A stretch of 64,000 nucleotides of DNA, from positions 33,428-97,427 of the forward strand of contig JAEWGO010000022.1 of the NCBI GenBank assembly GCA_023388255.1, in the 5' to 3' direction. Below, one piece after another: positions 8,368 through 17,071 of this stretch; within the stretch, counting starts at the first letter, position 1; the number at the start of each line of letters is the position of its first letter. Under the pieces are notes generated by a model. The model was not told the DNA's origin, did no database searches, and saw only the letters and a program-made list of their open reading frames with translations. Source of the DNA: Pseudomonadota bacterium (GTDB taxonomy: Bacteria; Pseudomonadota; Gammaproteobacteria; Xanthomonadales; Rhodanobacteraceae). A program made the position numbers and the translations under genes.

Positions 8368-8453
8368 GTCATTCCGGCGAAGGCCGGAATCCATTTTTCT
8401 TTTCAAAACATGCCAATGAAATCACGATGGATCCCGACCTTCGCCGGGATGAC
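8368..8453. repeat. REP-like paired palindromes, copy A
   Basis: Two 27-base units face each other: a left unit at 8368-8394 beginning GTCATTCCGGCG and ending GGAATCCAT, and a right unit at 8427-8453 that is its near-complement (24 of 27 positions). Each unit can fold on its own (CCGGC...GCCGG core). Two of the three differences between units are a T-A versus C-G exchange at paired positions, so stem pairing is kept. The pair sits between the DUF4124 gene and the lipoprotein gene. Related copies are at 20267-20365 and 28772-28848. Confidence 0.85.
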
Positions 8454-8507
8454 GACTTGTTCAGTCGTTGCCCTAACCGGCCAGGCGCTGCGAATCCGCA
8501 AGCTGAA

Positions 8508-9080
8508 TCAATAGCGCCGGCACGGATCGCGGCCGGCGTTGCGTTCGTAGGTCGATACGCGCGCATCGCGCTCGCGACCGGCGCGACCGATTGACCCGGC
8601 CGCGGCAAGTCGCCGGCAGACGTCCGCTCGCGGCAACGCGATTGCCGAAACGCCGACCTTCTCGGTGCCGCTTCCGCGCGAGGCTCGACCGTGGCCGCCG
8701 GCGCGCGCAGTGCTGATCGATTTCGGGCAGGCGGTGTGCTGATAGAAGACCTCGCCGTTGTCCGCACGACATTCGTACGAGAGCGCCTCGCTGCCACGCG
8801 CACCGACGTGCGAGGAACCACGCCTTGCACCTGCAGGCGACTTCGCCGACACACCGTAGTCCGGCGCCGGCGATGGTGGCGGCGCGGGCGCGATCTCGAT
8901 CAGCGTCTCGCGCTGCGTGGTGGCGCAGGCGTGGTCCTGGTACGCCACGCGGCCCTCGGCATCACGGCATTTGTAGACCGATTCCGCATGCGCAGCCTGT
9001 GTGCCACCCAGCCATGCCAGCACTGCGATCATCATCAACGGCGTCGTCGATCGCGTGCGAAACAGTGTCGTGATGCCCAT
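8508..9080 (-). CDS. Exported DUF4124-domain protein
   Basis: The 190-residue protein has a signal peptide (TPLMMIAVLAWLGGTQAAHA) followed by a DUF4124 motif, VYKCRDAEGRVAYQDHAC, and a second cysteine-containing motif of the same type, YECRADNGEVFYQHTACP. So it carries two DUF4124-like modules joined by an Ala/Pro/Ser linker. Such proteins are numerous in Xanthomonadales, are periplasmic, and have no established function. The ATG at 9080 was chosen for the signal peptide. The C-terminus is Arg-rich. Confidence 0.8.
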   Translation of the reverse strand: MGITTLFRTRSTTPLMMIAVLAWLGGTQAAHAESVYKCRDAEGRVAYQDHACATTQRETLIEIAPAPPPSPAPDYGVSAKSPAGARRGSSHVGARGSEALSYECRADNGEVFYQHTACPKSISTARAGGHGRASRGSGTEKVGVSAIALPRADVCRRLAAAGSIGRAGRERDARVSTYERNAGRDPCRRY

Positions 9081-9226
9081 CGCGCCTCTCCCTTCGTGAG
9101 GGCAACAGGATCGCGTCCCACGCGCGACGCGACGACCTTCGATTGACGCGTCCACCTGTAGGAAATCGCCGCGGGCAGAGTGGCGCGGTAGCATCGTTCC
9201 TTTCTTCTTCGCCATCCCGCCGCGTC

Positions 9227-10291
9227 ATGCGCAAGTTCATCCACGTCGACATGGATGCGTTCTACGCATCGGTCGAGCAACGCGACGATCCTTCGCTGCG
9301 CGGGCGTCCGGTCGTGGTCGCATGGCGCGGCGCGCGCTCGGTGGTGTGCGCGGCGAGCTACGAGGCGCGCACGTTCGGCGTGCGCTCGGCGATGCCGGCT
9401 GCACGCGCCGAACGCCTGTGCCCGGATGCGGTATTCGTGCCGCCGGATTTCACGCGCTACAAGGCCGTCTCGCAGCAGGTGCGCGCGATCATGCTGCGGC
9501 ATACCGCCCTGGTCGAACCGCTGTCGCTCGACGAAGCCTATCTCGACGTGACCGAATCGAAGTCCGGCCTGCCGAGCGCAACCGCGATCGCCAGGACGAT
9601 CCGCGCGCAGATCCGCGACGAAACGCAACTGACCGCATCGGCCGGTGTCGCGCCGGCCAAGTTCCTCGCCAAGATCGCCTCGGACTGGCGCAAGCCCGAC
9701 GGCCTGTTCGTGATCCGCCCGGAACAGGTCAAAGCGTTCCTCGAACCGCTACCGGTGTCGCGCATCCACGGCGTCGGCAAGGTCATGGATGGCAAGCTCG
9801 CCGCGCTTGGCATCCGCACCGTCGGGCAACTGCGCGAAATCGACGCGCATGCGCTCGAAGCGCGCTTTGGCCGCTACGGGCGGCGGCTGTCCGAACTCGC
9901 GCACGGCATCGACCATGGCGAAGTGAAACCGGATCGACCGACGCAATCGATCTCGGCCGAGGACACGCTCGCCAGCGACGTCCCGCTCGAAGCGATCGCA
10001 CCGGTGATCCGTGATCTCGCCACGAAGACCTGGGCCGCGACGCAACGCACCGAGCGCATCGGCCGTACCGTCGTACTGAAGCTCAAGACGCGCGAGTTCC
10101 GTATCCTGACGCGCAGCCGCACGCCCGACCTCGCACCACGTTCCGCCGCTGAACTCACCGCGATCGCGCTGACCCTGCGCGAGCAGGTCGAGCTGCCGTC
10201 GACGACCCTGTATCGCCTCGTCGGCGTCGGTCTCGCCAACTTCTTCGACCCGGACGACACGCCAATGCAGTCGGCGCTGTTCGAGGAATGA
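9227..10291 (+). CDS. dinB: DNA polymerase IV, translesion synthesis
   Basis: The 354-residue Y-family polymerase has the expected acidic catalytic residues: Asp8 in HVDMDAFYASVE, and Asp102 and Glu103 in SLDEAYLDVT. These precede the thumb helix-hairpin-helix region (RIHGVGKVMDGKLAALGI) and the little-finger domain to the end. The length is normal for DinB. It copies past lesions with low fidelity. No recognisable LexA box is seen in the short 5' region, and the ribosome-binding site is weak. The final residues show a truncated beta-clamp-binding tail (ALFEE). Confidence 0.95.
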   Translation: MRKFIHVDMDAFYASVEQRDDPSLRGRPVVVAWRGARSVVCAASYEARTFGVRSAMPAARAERLCPDAVFVPPDFTRYKAVSQQVRAIMLRHTALVEPLSLDEAYLDVTESKSGLPSATAIARTIRAQIRDETQLTASAGVAPAKFLAKIASDWRKPDGLFVIRPEQVKAFLEPLPVSRIHGVGKVMDGKLAALGIRTVGQLREIDAHALEARFGRYGRRLSELAHGIDHGEVKPDRPTQSISAEDTLASDVPLEAIAPVIRDLATKTWAATQRTERIGRTVVLKLKTREFRILTRSRTPDLAPRSAAELTAIALTLREQVELPSTTLYRLVGVGLANFFDPDDTPMQSALFEE

Positions 10292-10846
10292 TGCGGCGAT
10301 TCGTGAACGCATCCGGCGAAGATCGCGGGCAATCGATTCCGGAGCCGTGTCGCCGACACTCGCTGCCGGTTTTTCGCCGATCGGGATCGCCCCGCCGTCG
10401 CACCGACATGCCTTTGCGCCCGCATGTCATCCGCTCCGGTTGGTCATCGACGACGTGGACCGGCCATCTTCTGAGCAATTCGCGCCGGCAACGCGTCCTG
10501 CGGCGGAGGCATCTCGATACGTTCCGCATATTCGCCGCGGCGCGCGACGGGAAGCCCGCAGCCCGGAGGCAGCGGCGAAATCCCGATCCACGATCCAAGA
10601 ACTGACAGATATTGAAATCTGTTATCACATAGCGCACCATCCACTGCCCGAGTGGGACGAACCATGCCGGTCACCCGCCTTGGCCGCGACTCCGGCGTCG
10701 CCACGACGCGGCAACGAATCGGCAGAAGCGAGCCAGGCGCGTCGGATGCAATGCCCGGCAGCTGCGATCGAACGGCCGCGTTGGACCCACCCGCGCCGGC
10801 GATCGGGATCGGCAATGCAGACGTCAGGACAACGAGAGGAACCCCC
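10292..10846. other. 555-base intergenic region without a supported gene
   Basis: Several open frames cross this stretch but all have Arg/Pro-rich, low-complexity translations typical of non-coding high-GC DNA. The only notable structure is an AT-rich palindrome at 10605-10622. The last 15 bases contain the ribosome-binding site (GAGAGGA) of the following SDR gene. The promoter and operator of the SDR-tetR pair are expected here. Confidence 0.5.
10605..10622. promoter_or_regulatory. AT-rich palindrome, possible operator for the SDR-tetR pair
   Basis: ACAGAT-ATTGAA-ATCTGT is a perfect 6+6 inverted repeat in a locally AT-rich patch inside GC-rich DNA, about 225 bases upstream of the SDR start. 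Its size and spacing suit a TetR-family dimer, and the tetR gene lies in the same transcription unit. Binding is inferred only. Confidence 0.35.
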
Positions 10847-11560
10847 ATGAACCTGCTCACCCGCGATCGATCCACCTCCGCACGCCCTTGCACCAAGGCG
10901 CGCGCAACTGCGCTCATCACCGATGCGGCGCACGGCGGCTGCGCGATCGCGCAGAGCCTTGCGCAGCGAGGCGTCGCTGTCGCTCTCGGGCACGCGCGTT
11001 GCGATACCGACACCGCGATGCGCGCGATCGCCACGATCGCCTCGGCGGGCGGCTATGCGGTGGCGATCGAGATGCACGACAGCGACGAGGTCGCGGCGAT
11101 GGATCTGTTCGATCGCACCGAGGACGTGTTGGGTCGCATCGACGTGCTCGTCGACAATCGCGTTGCGAAGGTTCCGACGCGCGGCAGCGAAGACGAATTG
11201 TTCGACCGCTATTTCGGTGTCGAACTGCGCGGCATGGTCGATGTCGTGCGAGAAGCGGCGCCGCGCCTGCGCGGCGGCGGCGCGATCGTGTGCCTGTCCG
11301 ATGCCCGCCGCGACGGAGCGCCGCGCACACAGGCCTGGATGACGCCGCTCGCGGCGCTCGAATGGCTGACCTGCACGTTTGCAGCCGAACTGGTGCGCTA
11401 CGGCGTGCGCATCAATGCGATCGCACCGTCCGCCGATTGCGACGAGCAGGCGATCGGCGAAGCGGTCGCGTTGCTGCTCGGCGCCGACGGCTCCGACTGC
11501 AACGGCCAGGTTTTCGATGTCGGCGCCGCCGCGCTGCTGGCTATCGGAGCTGCGGCATGA
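10847..11560 (+). CDS. SDR-family protein with degenerate active site
   Basis: The 237-residue protein is recognisable as a short-chain dehydrogenase/reductase: N-terminal ATALITDAAHGGCAIAQSLA (Rossmann first strand and helix), DRTEDVLGRIDVLVDN in the middle, and the C-terminal RINAIAPSADCDE and DCNGQVFDVGAA. The motifs that make these proteins enzymes are altered. The TGxxxGIG glycine motif reads TDAAHGGCA, the NNAG box reads DNRVA, and the catalytic YxxxK is replaced by WMTPL. It may be a non-catalytic ligand sensor or scaffold. Its stop codon overlaps the tetR start (ATGA), so the two are translationally coupled. GTP or FabG-like function should not be assumed. Confidence 0.8.
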   Translation: MNLLTRDRSTSARPCTKARATALITDAAHGGCAIAQSLAQRGVAVALGHARCDTDTAMRAIATIASAGGYAVAIEMHDSDEVAAMDLFDRTEDVLGRIDVLVDNRVAKVPTRGSEDELFDRYFGVELRGMVDVVREAAPRLRGGGAIVCLSDARRDGAPRTQAWMTPLAALEWLTCTFAAELVRYGVRINAIAPSADCDEQAIGEAVALLLGADGSDCNGQVFDVGAAALLAIGAAA

Positions 11561-12177
11561 ACGACGAGGCGCTGACGCCGGAACGCATCCTCGAAGCCGC
11601 CGAAGACGTGCTGCGCCGCTACGGCCCGGCCAAGGCGACCGTCGTCGACGTGGCCCGCGCGCTCGGCGTCAGCCATGGCAGCGTCTATCGTCATTTCGCC
11701 AGCAAGGCGGTGTTGCGCGACGCGGTCGTCGAGCGCTGGCTGGCACGTTCCGGCACGCCGCTCGCCAGAATCGCCGCCGACAAGGGCAAAGCGTCCGAAC
11801 GCCTGCGCCGCTGGTTCGACACGCTGATCGCCGGCAAGCGCGAGAAGGCGCTCGGCGATACCGAGCTGTTCGCCACTTACTACGCGTTGACCGCGGACGC
11901 GCGCGAGATCGTCAAGGCGTATGGCGATGCACGCTTCGCCGAAATCGAAGCGATGGTGGCCGAGGGCGTCGCCAGTGGCGAGTTCCGCCGCGTCGACGCG
12001 AAGGCCACGGCGGCTGCGCTGTGGAATGCGACCACGCGCTTCTACAATCCAGCGCATTCGTCCGAGTGGCTGCAGCCCGGCATCGACGCGGCGTTCGATG
12101 ACCTGTGGAAGCTGCTGATGCACGGACTCCTGGCGCCGCCGCACCAGGACTTCGAATCGACTCGGTCGCGCGCGTAA
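11557..12177 (+). CDS. TetR/AcrR family transcriptional regulator
   Basis: The 206-residue protein has an N-terminal TetR DNA-binding domain (residues about 8-55): ERILEAAEDVLRRYG, then the helix-turn-helix VVDVARALGVSHGSVYRHF, then the ligand-binding domain. It resembles the YbiH/RamR-like TetR_C subgroup. It is translated from an ATG that overlaps the SDR stop codon, so it presumably controls its own operon in response to a small molecule. The palindrome at 10605 is a candidate operator. The effector is unknown. Confidence 0.92.
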   Translation: MNDEALTPERILEAAEDVLRRYGPAKATVVDVARALGVSHGSVYRHFASKAVLRDAVVERWLARSGTPLARIAADKGKASERLRRWFDTLIAGKREKALGDTELFATYYALTADAREIVKAYGDARFAEIEAMVAEGVASGEFRRVDAKATAAALWNATTRFYNPAHSSEWLQPGIDAAFDDLWKLLMHGLLAPPHQDFESTRSRA

Positions 12178-12206
12178 AAACCCGCACGGGGCCAAAGTGC
12201 AATGCA

Positions 12207-12231
12207 GGAACGCGCGTACCTCGCGGGTTCC
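12207..12231 (+). terminator. Hairpin after tetR
   Basis: GGAACGCGCG and CGCGGGTTCC can pair across a 5-base loop with one internal mismatch, about 30 bases after the tetR stop and before the trmY-like gene. There is no T-run, so termination is only possible, not shown. Confidence 0.3.
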
Positions 12232-12257
12232 GTGCGACGGATCGAGGACAAAACAAG

Positions 12258-12863
12258 ATGCGCGTTTTTGTACTGAGAGCAAGATCGGCGCCGACGGACA
12301 GTCGAGAACTTCTGGATGCCGTCGGCAAGGGCGCCCACACGGAAATCCTCGCCCACACGCTGATGAACGCGATCTTCGTGGCGCAATCCCATCGTGCGGA
12401 TGTCGTCGTGCATCTGGTGCTGGAAAGCACCAGGGACTACTCGCGGACGATCAGTTTCAACTCGAACGGCATGCACGACATCGGCGGCTTCCACGAGCAG
12501 GCGTTGCTTGGAAAAGTTGCCAAGGCACTGGACGTGTCGGTGGGAATGGGCAAGGAAGAAAACCGCCCGGTCGAGTCGGGCATCACCGTGCGCACGATCA
12601 GTTTCGAGAAACTGGCGCAGGAATTGGCCGAAGACCATCAACTGTTCGTCATGGACAGGAAAGGCTCGCCGATTCGAGGCAAGGCGTTTGCAGACAATCC
12701 GTGCTTCCTGCTGACCGACCACATGCCGATGCCGAAGAAAAGCTTCAACAGTCTTGGGCGTCTCGGCGCGGAGAAGATCGGGCTTGGATCGAAAATGCTT
12801 TTTGCATCGCAATGCGTCGTGCTCATACACGACGAACTGGATCATGGCCCAGGCCCGACCTGA
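12258..12863 (+). CDS. TrmY-family SPOUT methyltransferase (pseudouridine N1-methyltransferase-like)
   Basis: The 201-residue protein matches the TrmY/DUF358 pattern: MRVFVLRARSAPTDSRELLD at the N-terminus, GAHTEILAHTLMNAIFVAQSHR in the first helix, a central strand with SRTISFNSNGMHDIGGFHEQALLG, and PCFLLTDHMPMPKK with the final VVLIHDELD forming the C-terminal trefoil knot that binds S-adenosylmethionine. Archaeal TrmY methylates pseudouridine 54 of tRNA. Bacterial homologues (for example in Vibrio) are annotated only as putative pseudouridine methyltransferases because bacterial T-loops normally carry m5U54. The substrate here is therefore open. The A/T-richer codons (TTTTTG, AAGAAA) than in neighbours hint at acquisition. 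Confidence 0.82.
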   Translation: MRVFVLRARSAPTDSRELLDAVGKGAHTEILAHTLMNAIFVAQSHRADVVVHLVLESTRDYSRTISFNSNGMHDIGGFHEQALLGKVAKALDVSVGMGKEENRPVESGITVRTISFEKLAQELAEDHQLFVMDRKGSPIRGKAFADNPCFLLTDHMPMPKKSFNSLGRLGAEKIGLGSKMLFASQCVVLIHDELDHGPGPT

Positions 12864-12915
12864 TTGGCGTCGAGTTCGGAGGTTGCACCCCTCTCCGCAA
12901 TGAAGGGGCCGGCTT

Positions 12916-12960
12916 GAGGGTTCGGCGCGAGCATGGAGCTTCACACTCATCCGAACCCTC
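12916..12960. terminator. Hairpin between convergent trmY-like and 13110 genes
   Basis: GAGGGTTCGG (12916-12925) and CCGAACCCTC (12951-12960) form a perfect 10-bp stem with a 25-base loop. It lies between two converging genes and could stop transcription from both sides; it has no T-run. The rest of the 246-base gap is low-complexity sequence with no gene. Confidence 0.45.
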
Positions 12961-13109
12961 ATCCGACGGCGACTCGCTCGATCCCTGGACTCCCGCTTCA
13001 AACCGTCAATCGCCGTTCGCGATCGACCCAGTCGATCCCGGTCGCACCACTCTCCGACCGCCTTAGAGCGGTCCTGGATCCCGGCGGGAGAAGGGAAACG
13101 CGACCTGGA

Positions 13110-14846
13110 TCACAGCTGTGCGGCACGCGCGGCGCGCCGCTCGATGATCCACAACAGCGTCATCGCCGCGAGCCAGGTGAGGAAGAACGGCCAGCGCGGC
13201 AAACGGATCGGGCGCGTCGCGATGTCGGCTTGCGCGGTCGCGCCGCCGACGAGGGCGCGCGTCGCTCGCGCGCGCGTCGCGCTGGCAAGTGCACGCGCTT
13301 CGTCGGCGGCACGCACATGAAACGGCCAACGGGTACCGGCTGAATGCAACGTGTGCCAGCCGGGTTGCGTCGGCCAGTAGGCTGCGCAGCCGGATGACGC
13401 GGTGTCGTGTTCGATCACCAAGGCGACGCGTTCGCCGTCCGTCGCTTCGATCGCGGCATCCGATGTGACGCCGCAGAACACGGCGCGTTCGTCGACGCGT
13501 GCCTCGCGCGGCAAGCTGGGCGGCGACGGCCCGCGTGCTCGTGCAAGCGTGGCAAACGTGTCGCTCCACAGAGTTCCGTAGCGCGCGTGGTCGCCGGCGA
13601 GTGCGAGGCGCCAGCTGTCGGAAAGCCACCACAGCGCGATGCGACCTTCGCCCTGCACGCGCCACAGTGCGAGCGGAGCGCCGTCGTCGGCGCGCAGCAA
13701 TGGCACGGCATCGGTCGCGTCGACATCGAGTGCGCGACGCGTGAATGCGGGCGCGGCGCCGGGGAGATCGAATGCCTTTGCGAGCGATACCGCGGTCGCG
13801 CCGTCGCTGGCTTGCGTGCGGAATCCGAGTGCGCTCCATTCCGTCGCGACCGGCTCCGGAATCGAGCCGGTCACGCGCAGCAGCAGGCCGAGTCCACCAC
13901 GCACCGCGGCGACCAGCGCATTCTTCTGCGCAGTGCCGAGTGACGCCCAAGCGCGCTCGTCGACGATCGCCAGATCCGCCTTGCGCAAGCCTTCGGCATC
14001 GAGCGCGGCGTGGCCCTCGGTCATTGCGATGCCTCCACTCAACACGATGCGACTGTCGAGTTGCACACCGGCATCGAGCGCCCAGCGGCGCAGGTATTTG
14101 AGTTCGGGATCGGGCGCCCCGGCGAGCAGCTGCACGTTCAATGCGGCGCCATGTCGCGCGGCGAGCGGAACGCTGACGTCCTCGACGCGCGCGCCGTCAC
14201 GATCGAGCACCCGCAGCGCGAACAGCGTCTCGCCTTCGGCCTTCGCTTGCGCATCCAATGCAAAACTTCCGTCTGCGTCGAGCATGCGGCTGGCGACGAC
14301 GGCGCCGGACGGGTCGCGCAATTCGACCTTGCCATCCACAACGCCTTCAACGCGACCGGACAATGTCCACACACTGCCGGCGCGCGCGTCCGCCGGCACG
14401 TCGAGCTCGACCACTCCGCGCGGCAATGGCGCCATATCGAACGCGGCCACGAGTCCGCGCGCTGCATCGCGATCGCGCAGCGGCAATCCGCCACCGACGA
14501 TATGCAGCCGCCGCAGTTCGGGATGACGGCGCAAGGCCGTGCCGAGATCGGGAACGCGTTCGACGCCGCTGCGTTCCGGCAGGCCCGGCAGCGCGACAAC
14601 GGTGCTTCCCCCACCGAGCGCATCCATCTGCACTGCCGTGGCGCCGGGCGTCAATGCGACGAGTTCGCCGGCAGCGAAGGATTCCTGCGTCGACGGCGGG
14701 AACAGGCACGGATACAGCAACGCCGCGACGGCGAGCTGCAACACGATGCGCATTGCGCGATGCGCCCGCGCATCGCGCAATGCGCGCACGATCGCGAGCA
14801 GTGCCCCGAGGGCGAGCAGGATCGCGGCGATCAAGGCCATGTTCAT
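13110..14846 (-). CDS. Large membrane protein of the MoxR-Bat operon, function unknown
   Basis: The 578-residue protein has two N-terminal membrane helices (about 3-22 and 33-50) and one at the C-terminus (WPFFLTWLAAMTLLWI, about 552-567). Between them lies a large periplasmic part with a carboxypeptidase-regulatory-like beta module (VDGKVELRDPSGAVVASRMLDADGSF cut short here: residues about 170-200) and a glutamine-amidotransferase-like half with GGLGLLLRVTG and WWLSDSW. This matches the final gene of MoxR-DUF58-BatA clusters. Its ATG overlaps the DUF4175 stop by four bases. It probably forms the membrane platform for the cluster. No enzymatic motif is certain. Confidence 0.75.
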   Translation of the reverse strand: MNMALIAAILLALGALLAIVRALRDARAHRAMRIVLQLAVAALLYPCLFPPSTQESFAAGELVALTPGATAVQMDALGGGSTVVALPGLPERSGVERVPDLGTALRRHPELRRLHIVGGGLPLRDRDAARGLVAAFDMAPLPRGVVELDVPADARAGSVWTLSGRVEGVVDGKVELRDPSGAVVASRMLDADGSFALDAQAKAEGETLFALRVLDRDGARVEDVSVPLAARHGAALNVQLLAGAPDPELKYLRRWALDAGVQLDSRIVLSGGIAMTEGHAALDAEGLRKADLAIVDERAWASLGTAQKNALVAAVRGGLGLLLRVTGSIPEPVATEWSALGFRTQASDGATAVSLAKAFDLPGAAPAFTRRALDVDATDAVPLLRADDGAPLALWRVQGEGRIALWWLSDSWRLALAGDHARYGTLWSDTFATLARARGPSPPSLPREARVDERAVFCGVTSDAAIEATDGERVALVIEHDTASSGCAAYWPTQPGWHTLHSAGTRWPFHVRAADEARALASATRARATRALVGGATAQADIATRPIRLPRWPFFLTWLAAMTLLWIIERRAARAAQL

Positions 14847-17071
14847 CGGGCTCCGCCTTGCGCCGCCTCAGCCTGCAGCGCATCCAGATAGGCACGACCC
14901 GCCGCATCCGGCGCGGCGCGCGGCGCGGTGTTCGCAGCAGGCGCAGGCACCAGCGACCACAGCAGATTGCGCAGTTGCGCGCGGCACTCGGGGCAGCCCG
15001 GATCGCGCCGCACGTTGTCGATTGACGCGAGCACGCCGAGCGCATCCGGCAGGTTCGCCTGATGCGCTGCGATCCAGCTCTGCGCGGCGTCCCAATCCGG
15101 CGCCTGATGCTCGCCGAGGGCGCGCCACAATCGGGTGATCGTCGCATCGCCTGTGTCTGTCGCAGCCAGCGTGCCGACGCGATCGAGCAGATCCTTGCGC
15201 TCACCGGACAGGCGCCGCGTCTCGTCCGGCGTCGGCAGTTCCAAGCCGACGCGGGCGAGGTAGATGCGCGTCGACTGCTGCACCTGCTTGATGAACTCGA
15301 GCGCGCGATGCTCATACGGCAACGCTTCGTCCGGATGTCCCTGACGCAGGTGCAGCTCGGCCTGCCACATTTCGTCGAGTGCAGACTTCAGGATCTTCCT
15401 CGTCTGCGCATCGAGCAGGGTCGCCGCTTCGGCGATGTCGTGCACATGGCCGTATTCGGCCAGCGTGTTGCCTTCCTCGCCGAACCTGGAGGTTGCGAAT
15501 GTCGGCAGTTGACGTTCCTGCGCCTCATGCGCGGCGGCCAGCGCATCGACCTGCGTTGGCGTCTCGCCATCGGGATTGCCATGCGGCGACCCTGTGTCGT
15601 GATCGCCGTGCGGCGACGGGGGCGCATGCCCTGCGTGCGTTTCCGACTCCTCTCCAAGGAACTGGCCATAGCGCAGGCGCAAGATCTTCTGGTCGACACC
15701 GATCGCATCCGAGCGCGCGAGGAACTTCGCTTCGTCGAGCGTCGGCTTGTCGGCGAGCAGTGCCTCGCTGTCGATGATGATCTGGCGCTGGCTGCGGAAA
15801 TATGCCGGCATCGTCTTCTGTGCGATGCCCTCGAGCCCGGCGGTCTCGCTCGATGCATCCGCTGGCCAGCGCAGGATGAAACTTGCGCTGCGCGTGATGT
15901 TCGGTTTCGGTTCGCGGTTGTCGCTGACAGCGAGCTTGACGATCACGTCGTCACCCTTCGAAAGACCGAGGGCCGCCAGATCCAGGCTGTACGCATATCG
16001 AACTCTCACAGGCGGCCCGCCTTCGTCCGCGTCCCGCGCAGCAGGAGACGGTGGGGAGAAGGGAACCGGGTCCAATGCGATTGCCTGCTCCTTGAATGCG
16101 ATGTTCTCGCCGCTGCCCTGCGCGAGCGTGACCGCGAGGTCGGCATGCGCAATCGCGTAGTCGTCGCTGGCTTCGAATGCGAGCCCCCAGGTCTTCTGCC
16201 GCGCGTCGATCAGGGTCAGCGTCTTGTCCGGCGCGACCACGCGGATCTCGGGCTGCTGATCCGCAATTGCATCGAGGCGGTACAGACGATCCTCGGCCAG
16301 CGACGGCGCGTTGTCCGGCACGATGCGGTACAGCGTCGAGGCGGCGAGCGTGCGCTCGCCGATCCAGTCCGCCCCGTCGCGCTCGAGCTCGATGCGACTG
16401 CTGTCGTGAAATTGCAGCGAGACCGCGCCTGGTACCGGATCGAGACGCAGACGCCAGCGCAGACGCGAACCTTCCGGCGCCTTCGTTTCGAGCGCGTTTT
16501 CGCGCCGCGGAGGAATCTTCGTATACGGCGGCGCATCGATCGCGAGTTCGGCGTGCGTTATGGAGGTGGCGTCTTTTGCATGCGCTGCGGGCGATGTGGT
16601 CATTGGCGCGACCGCACCGTGTTCACGCGCGGGCCACGTCAGCGCGGCCACGGCCATGAGCAGCGCCACGGCGCCACTCGTGACGAACGCGCGCTTCGGC
16701 CATGGGGTGCGAAGATCGGCATTCGAATCCATGATGCGCGCACGCAGGCGCGACTGCTGCAGCCGCTGCAGGTTCGTGAGTGCGTCAACGCGATCGAACA
16801 GCAACGCAGCGCTGTCATCCATCTCCGGCGAAACCGCATCGAGGCGCCGCGCGAGCCACGCATCCTCGACACGCCGCGATGCGCGCCACGCCAATGCGGC
16901 CAGCACGACGATGCCGACAAGCGCAATCGCGACGCCGACGCCAACACCGCCCAGACGCGCGGCCAGCACGATCATCGCCAGCGCGATCGGCGCGGCGACG
17001 ACCAGTACGATTGCGCATTCGCGCCGCATTGTGCGACGGCGAAGCTCCGCGAGGCGCTCGTCGACGCTCAC
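14843..17071 (-). CDS. DUF4175-type membrane protein
   Basis: The 742-residue protein has three N-terminal membrane helices (about 20-40, 42-62 and 130-150) with a cytoplasmic helical segment between the second and third, then a long periplasmic domain of beta-rich immunoglobulin-like modules and a helical C-terminal region. A His-rich stretch (HAGHAPPSPHGDHD, residues about 480-495) interrupts the helical part. The layout is that of the DUF4175/TIGR02302-like proteins found next to MoxR, DUF58 and BatA genes. The start overlaps the BatA-like stop by four bases, and the stop overlaps the next gene's start. Function is unknown. Confidence 0.75.
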   Translation of the reverse strand: MSVDERLAELRRRTMRRECAIVLVVAAPIALAMIVLAARLGGVGVGVAIALVGIVVLAALAWRASRRVEDAWLARRLDAVSPEMDDSAALLFDRVDALTNLQRLQQSRLRARIMDSNADLRTPWPKRAFVTSGAVALLMAVAALTWPAREHGAVAPMTTSPAAHAKDATSITHAELAIDAPPYTKIPPRRENALETKAPEGSRLRWRLRLDPVPGAVSLQFHDSSRIELERDGADWIGERTLAASTLYRIVPDNAPSLAEDRLYRLDAIADQQPEIRVVAPDKTLTLIDARQKTWGLAFEASDDYAIAHADLAVTLAQGSGENIAFKEQAIALDPVPFSPPSPAARDADEGGPPVRVRYAYSLDLAALGLSKGDDVIVKLAVSDNREPKPNITRSASFILRWPADASSETAGLEGIAQKTMPAYFRSQRQIIIDSEALLADKPTLDEAKFLARSDAIGVDQKILRLRYGQFLGEESETHAGHAPPSPHGDHDTGSPHGNPDGETPTQVDALAAAHEAQERQLPTFATSRFGEEGNTLAEYGHVHDIAEAATLLDAQTRKILKSALDEMWQAELHLRQGHPDEALPYEHRALEFIKQVQQSTRIYLARVGLELPTPDETRRLSGERKDLLDRVGTLAATDTGDATITRLWRALGEHQAPDWDAAQSWIAAHQANLPDALGVLASIDNVRRDPGCPECRAQLRNLLWSLVPAPAANTAPRAAPDAAGRAYLDALQAEAAQGGAR

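Noticed and set aside
8368..8453. Insertion sequence ends
   Set aside because: No transposase gene or target-site duplication lies nearby; the small paired palindromes fit REP/BIME elements better.
10155..10640. 161-codon minus-strand frame between dinB and the SDR gene
   Set aside because: Overlaps the end of dinB and has an Arg/Cys-rich translation without any domain.
13639..14526. Plus-strand Ser/Arg/Ala-rich frames over 13.1-17.5 kb
   Set aside because: All lie opposite the coupled Bat-operon genes and lack domains.
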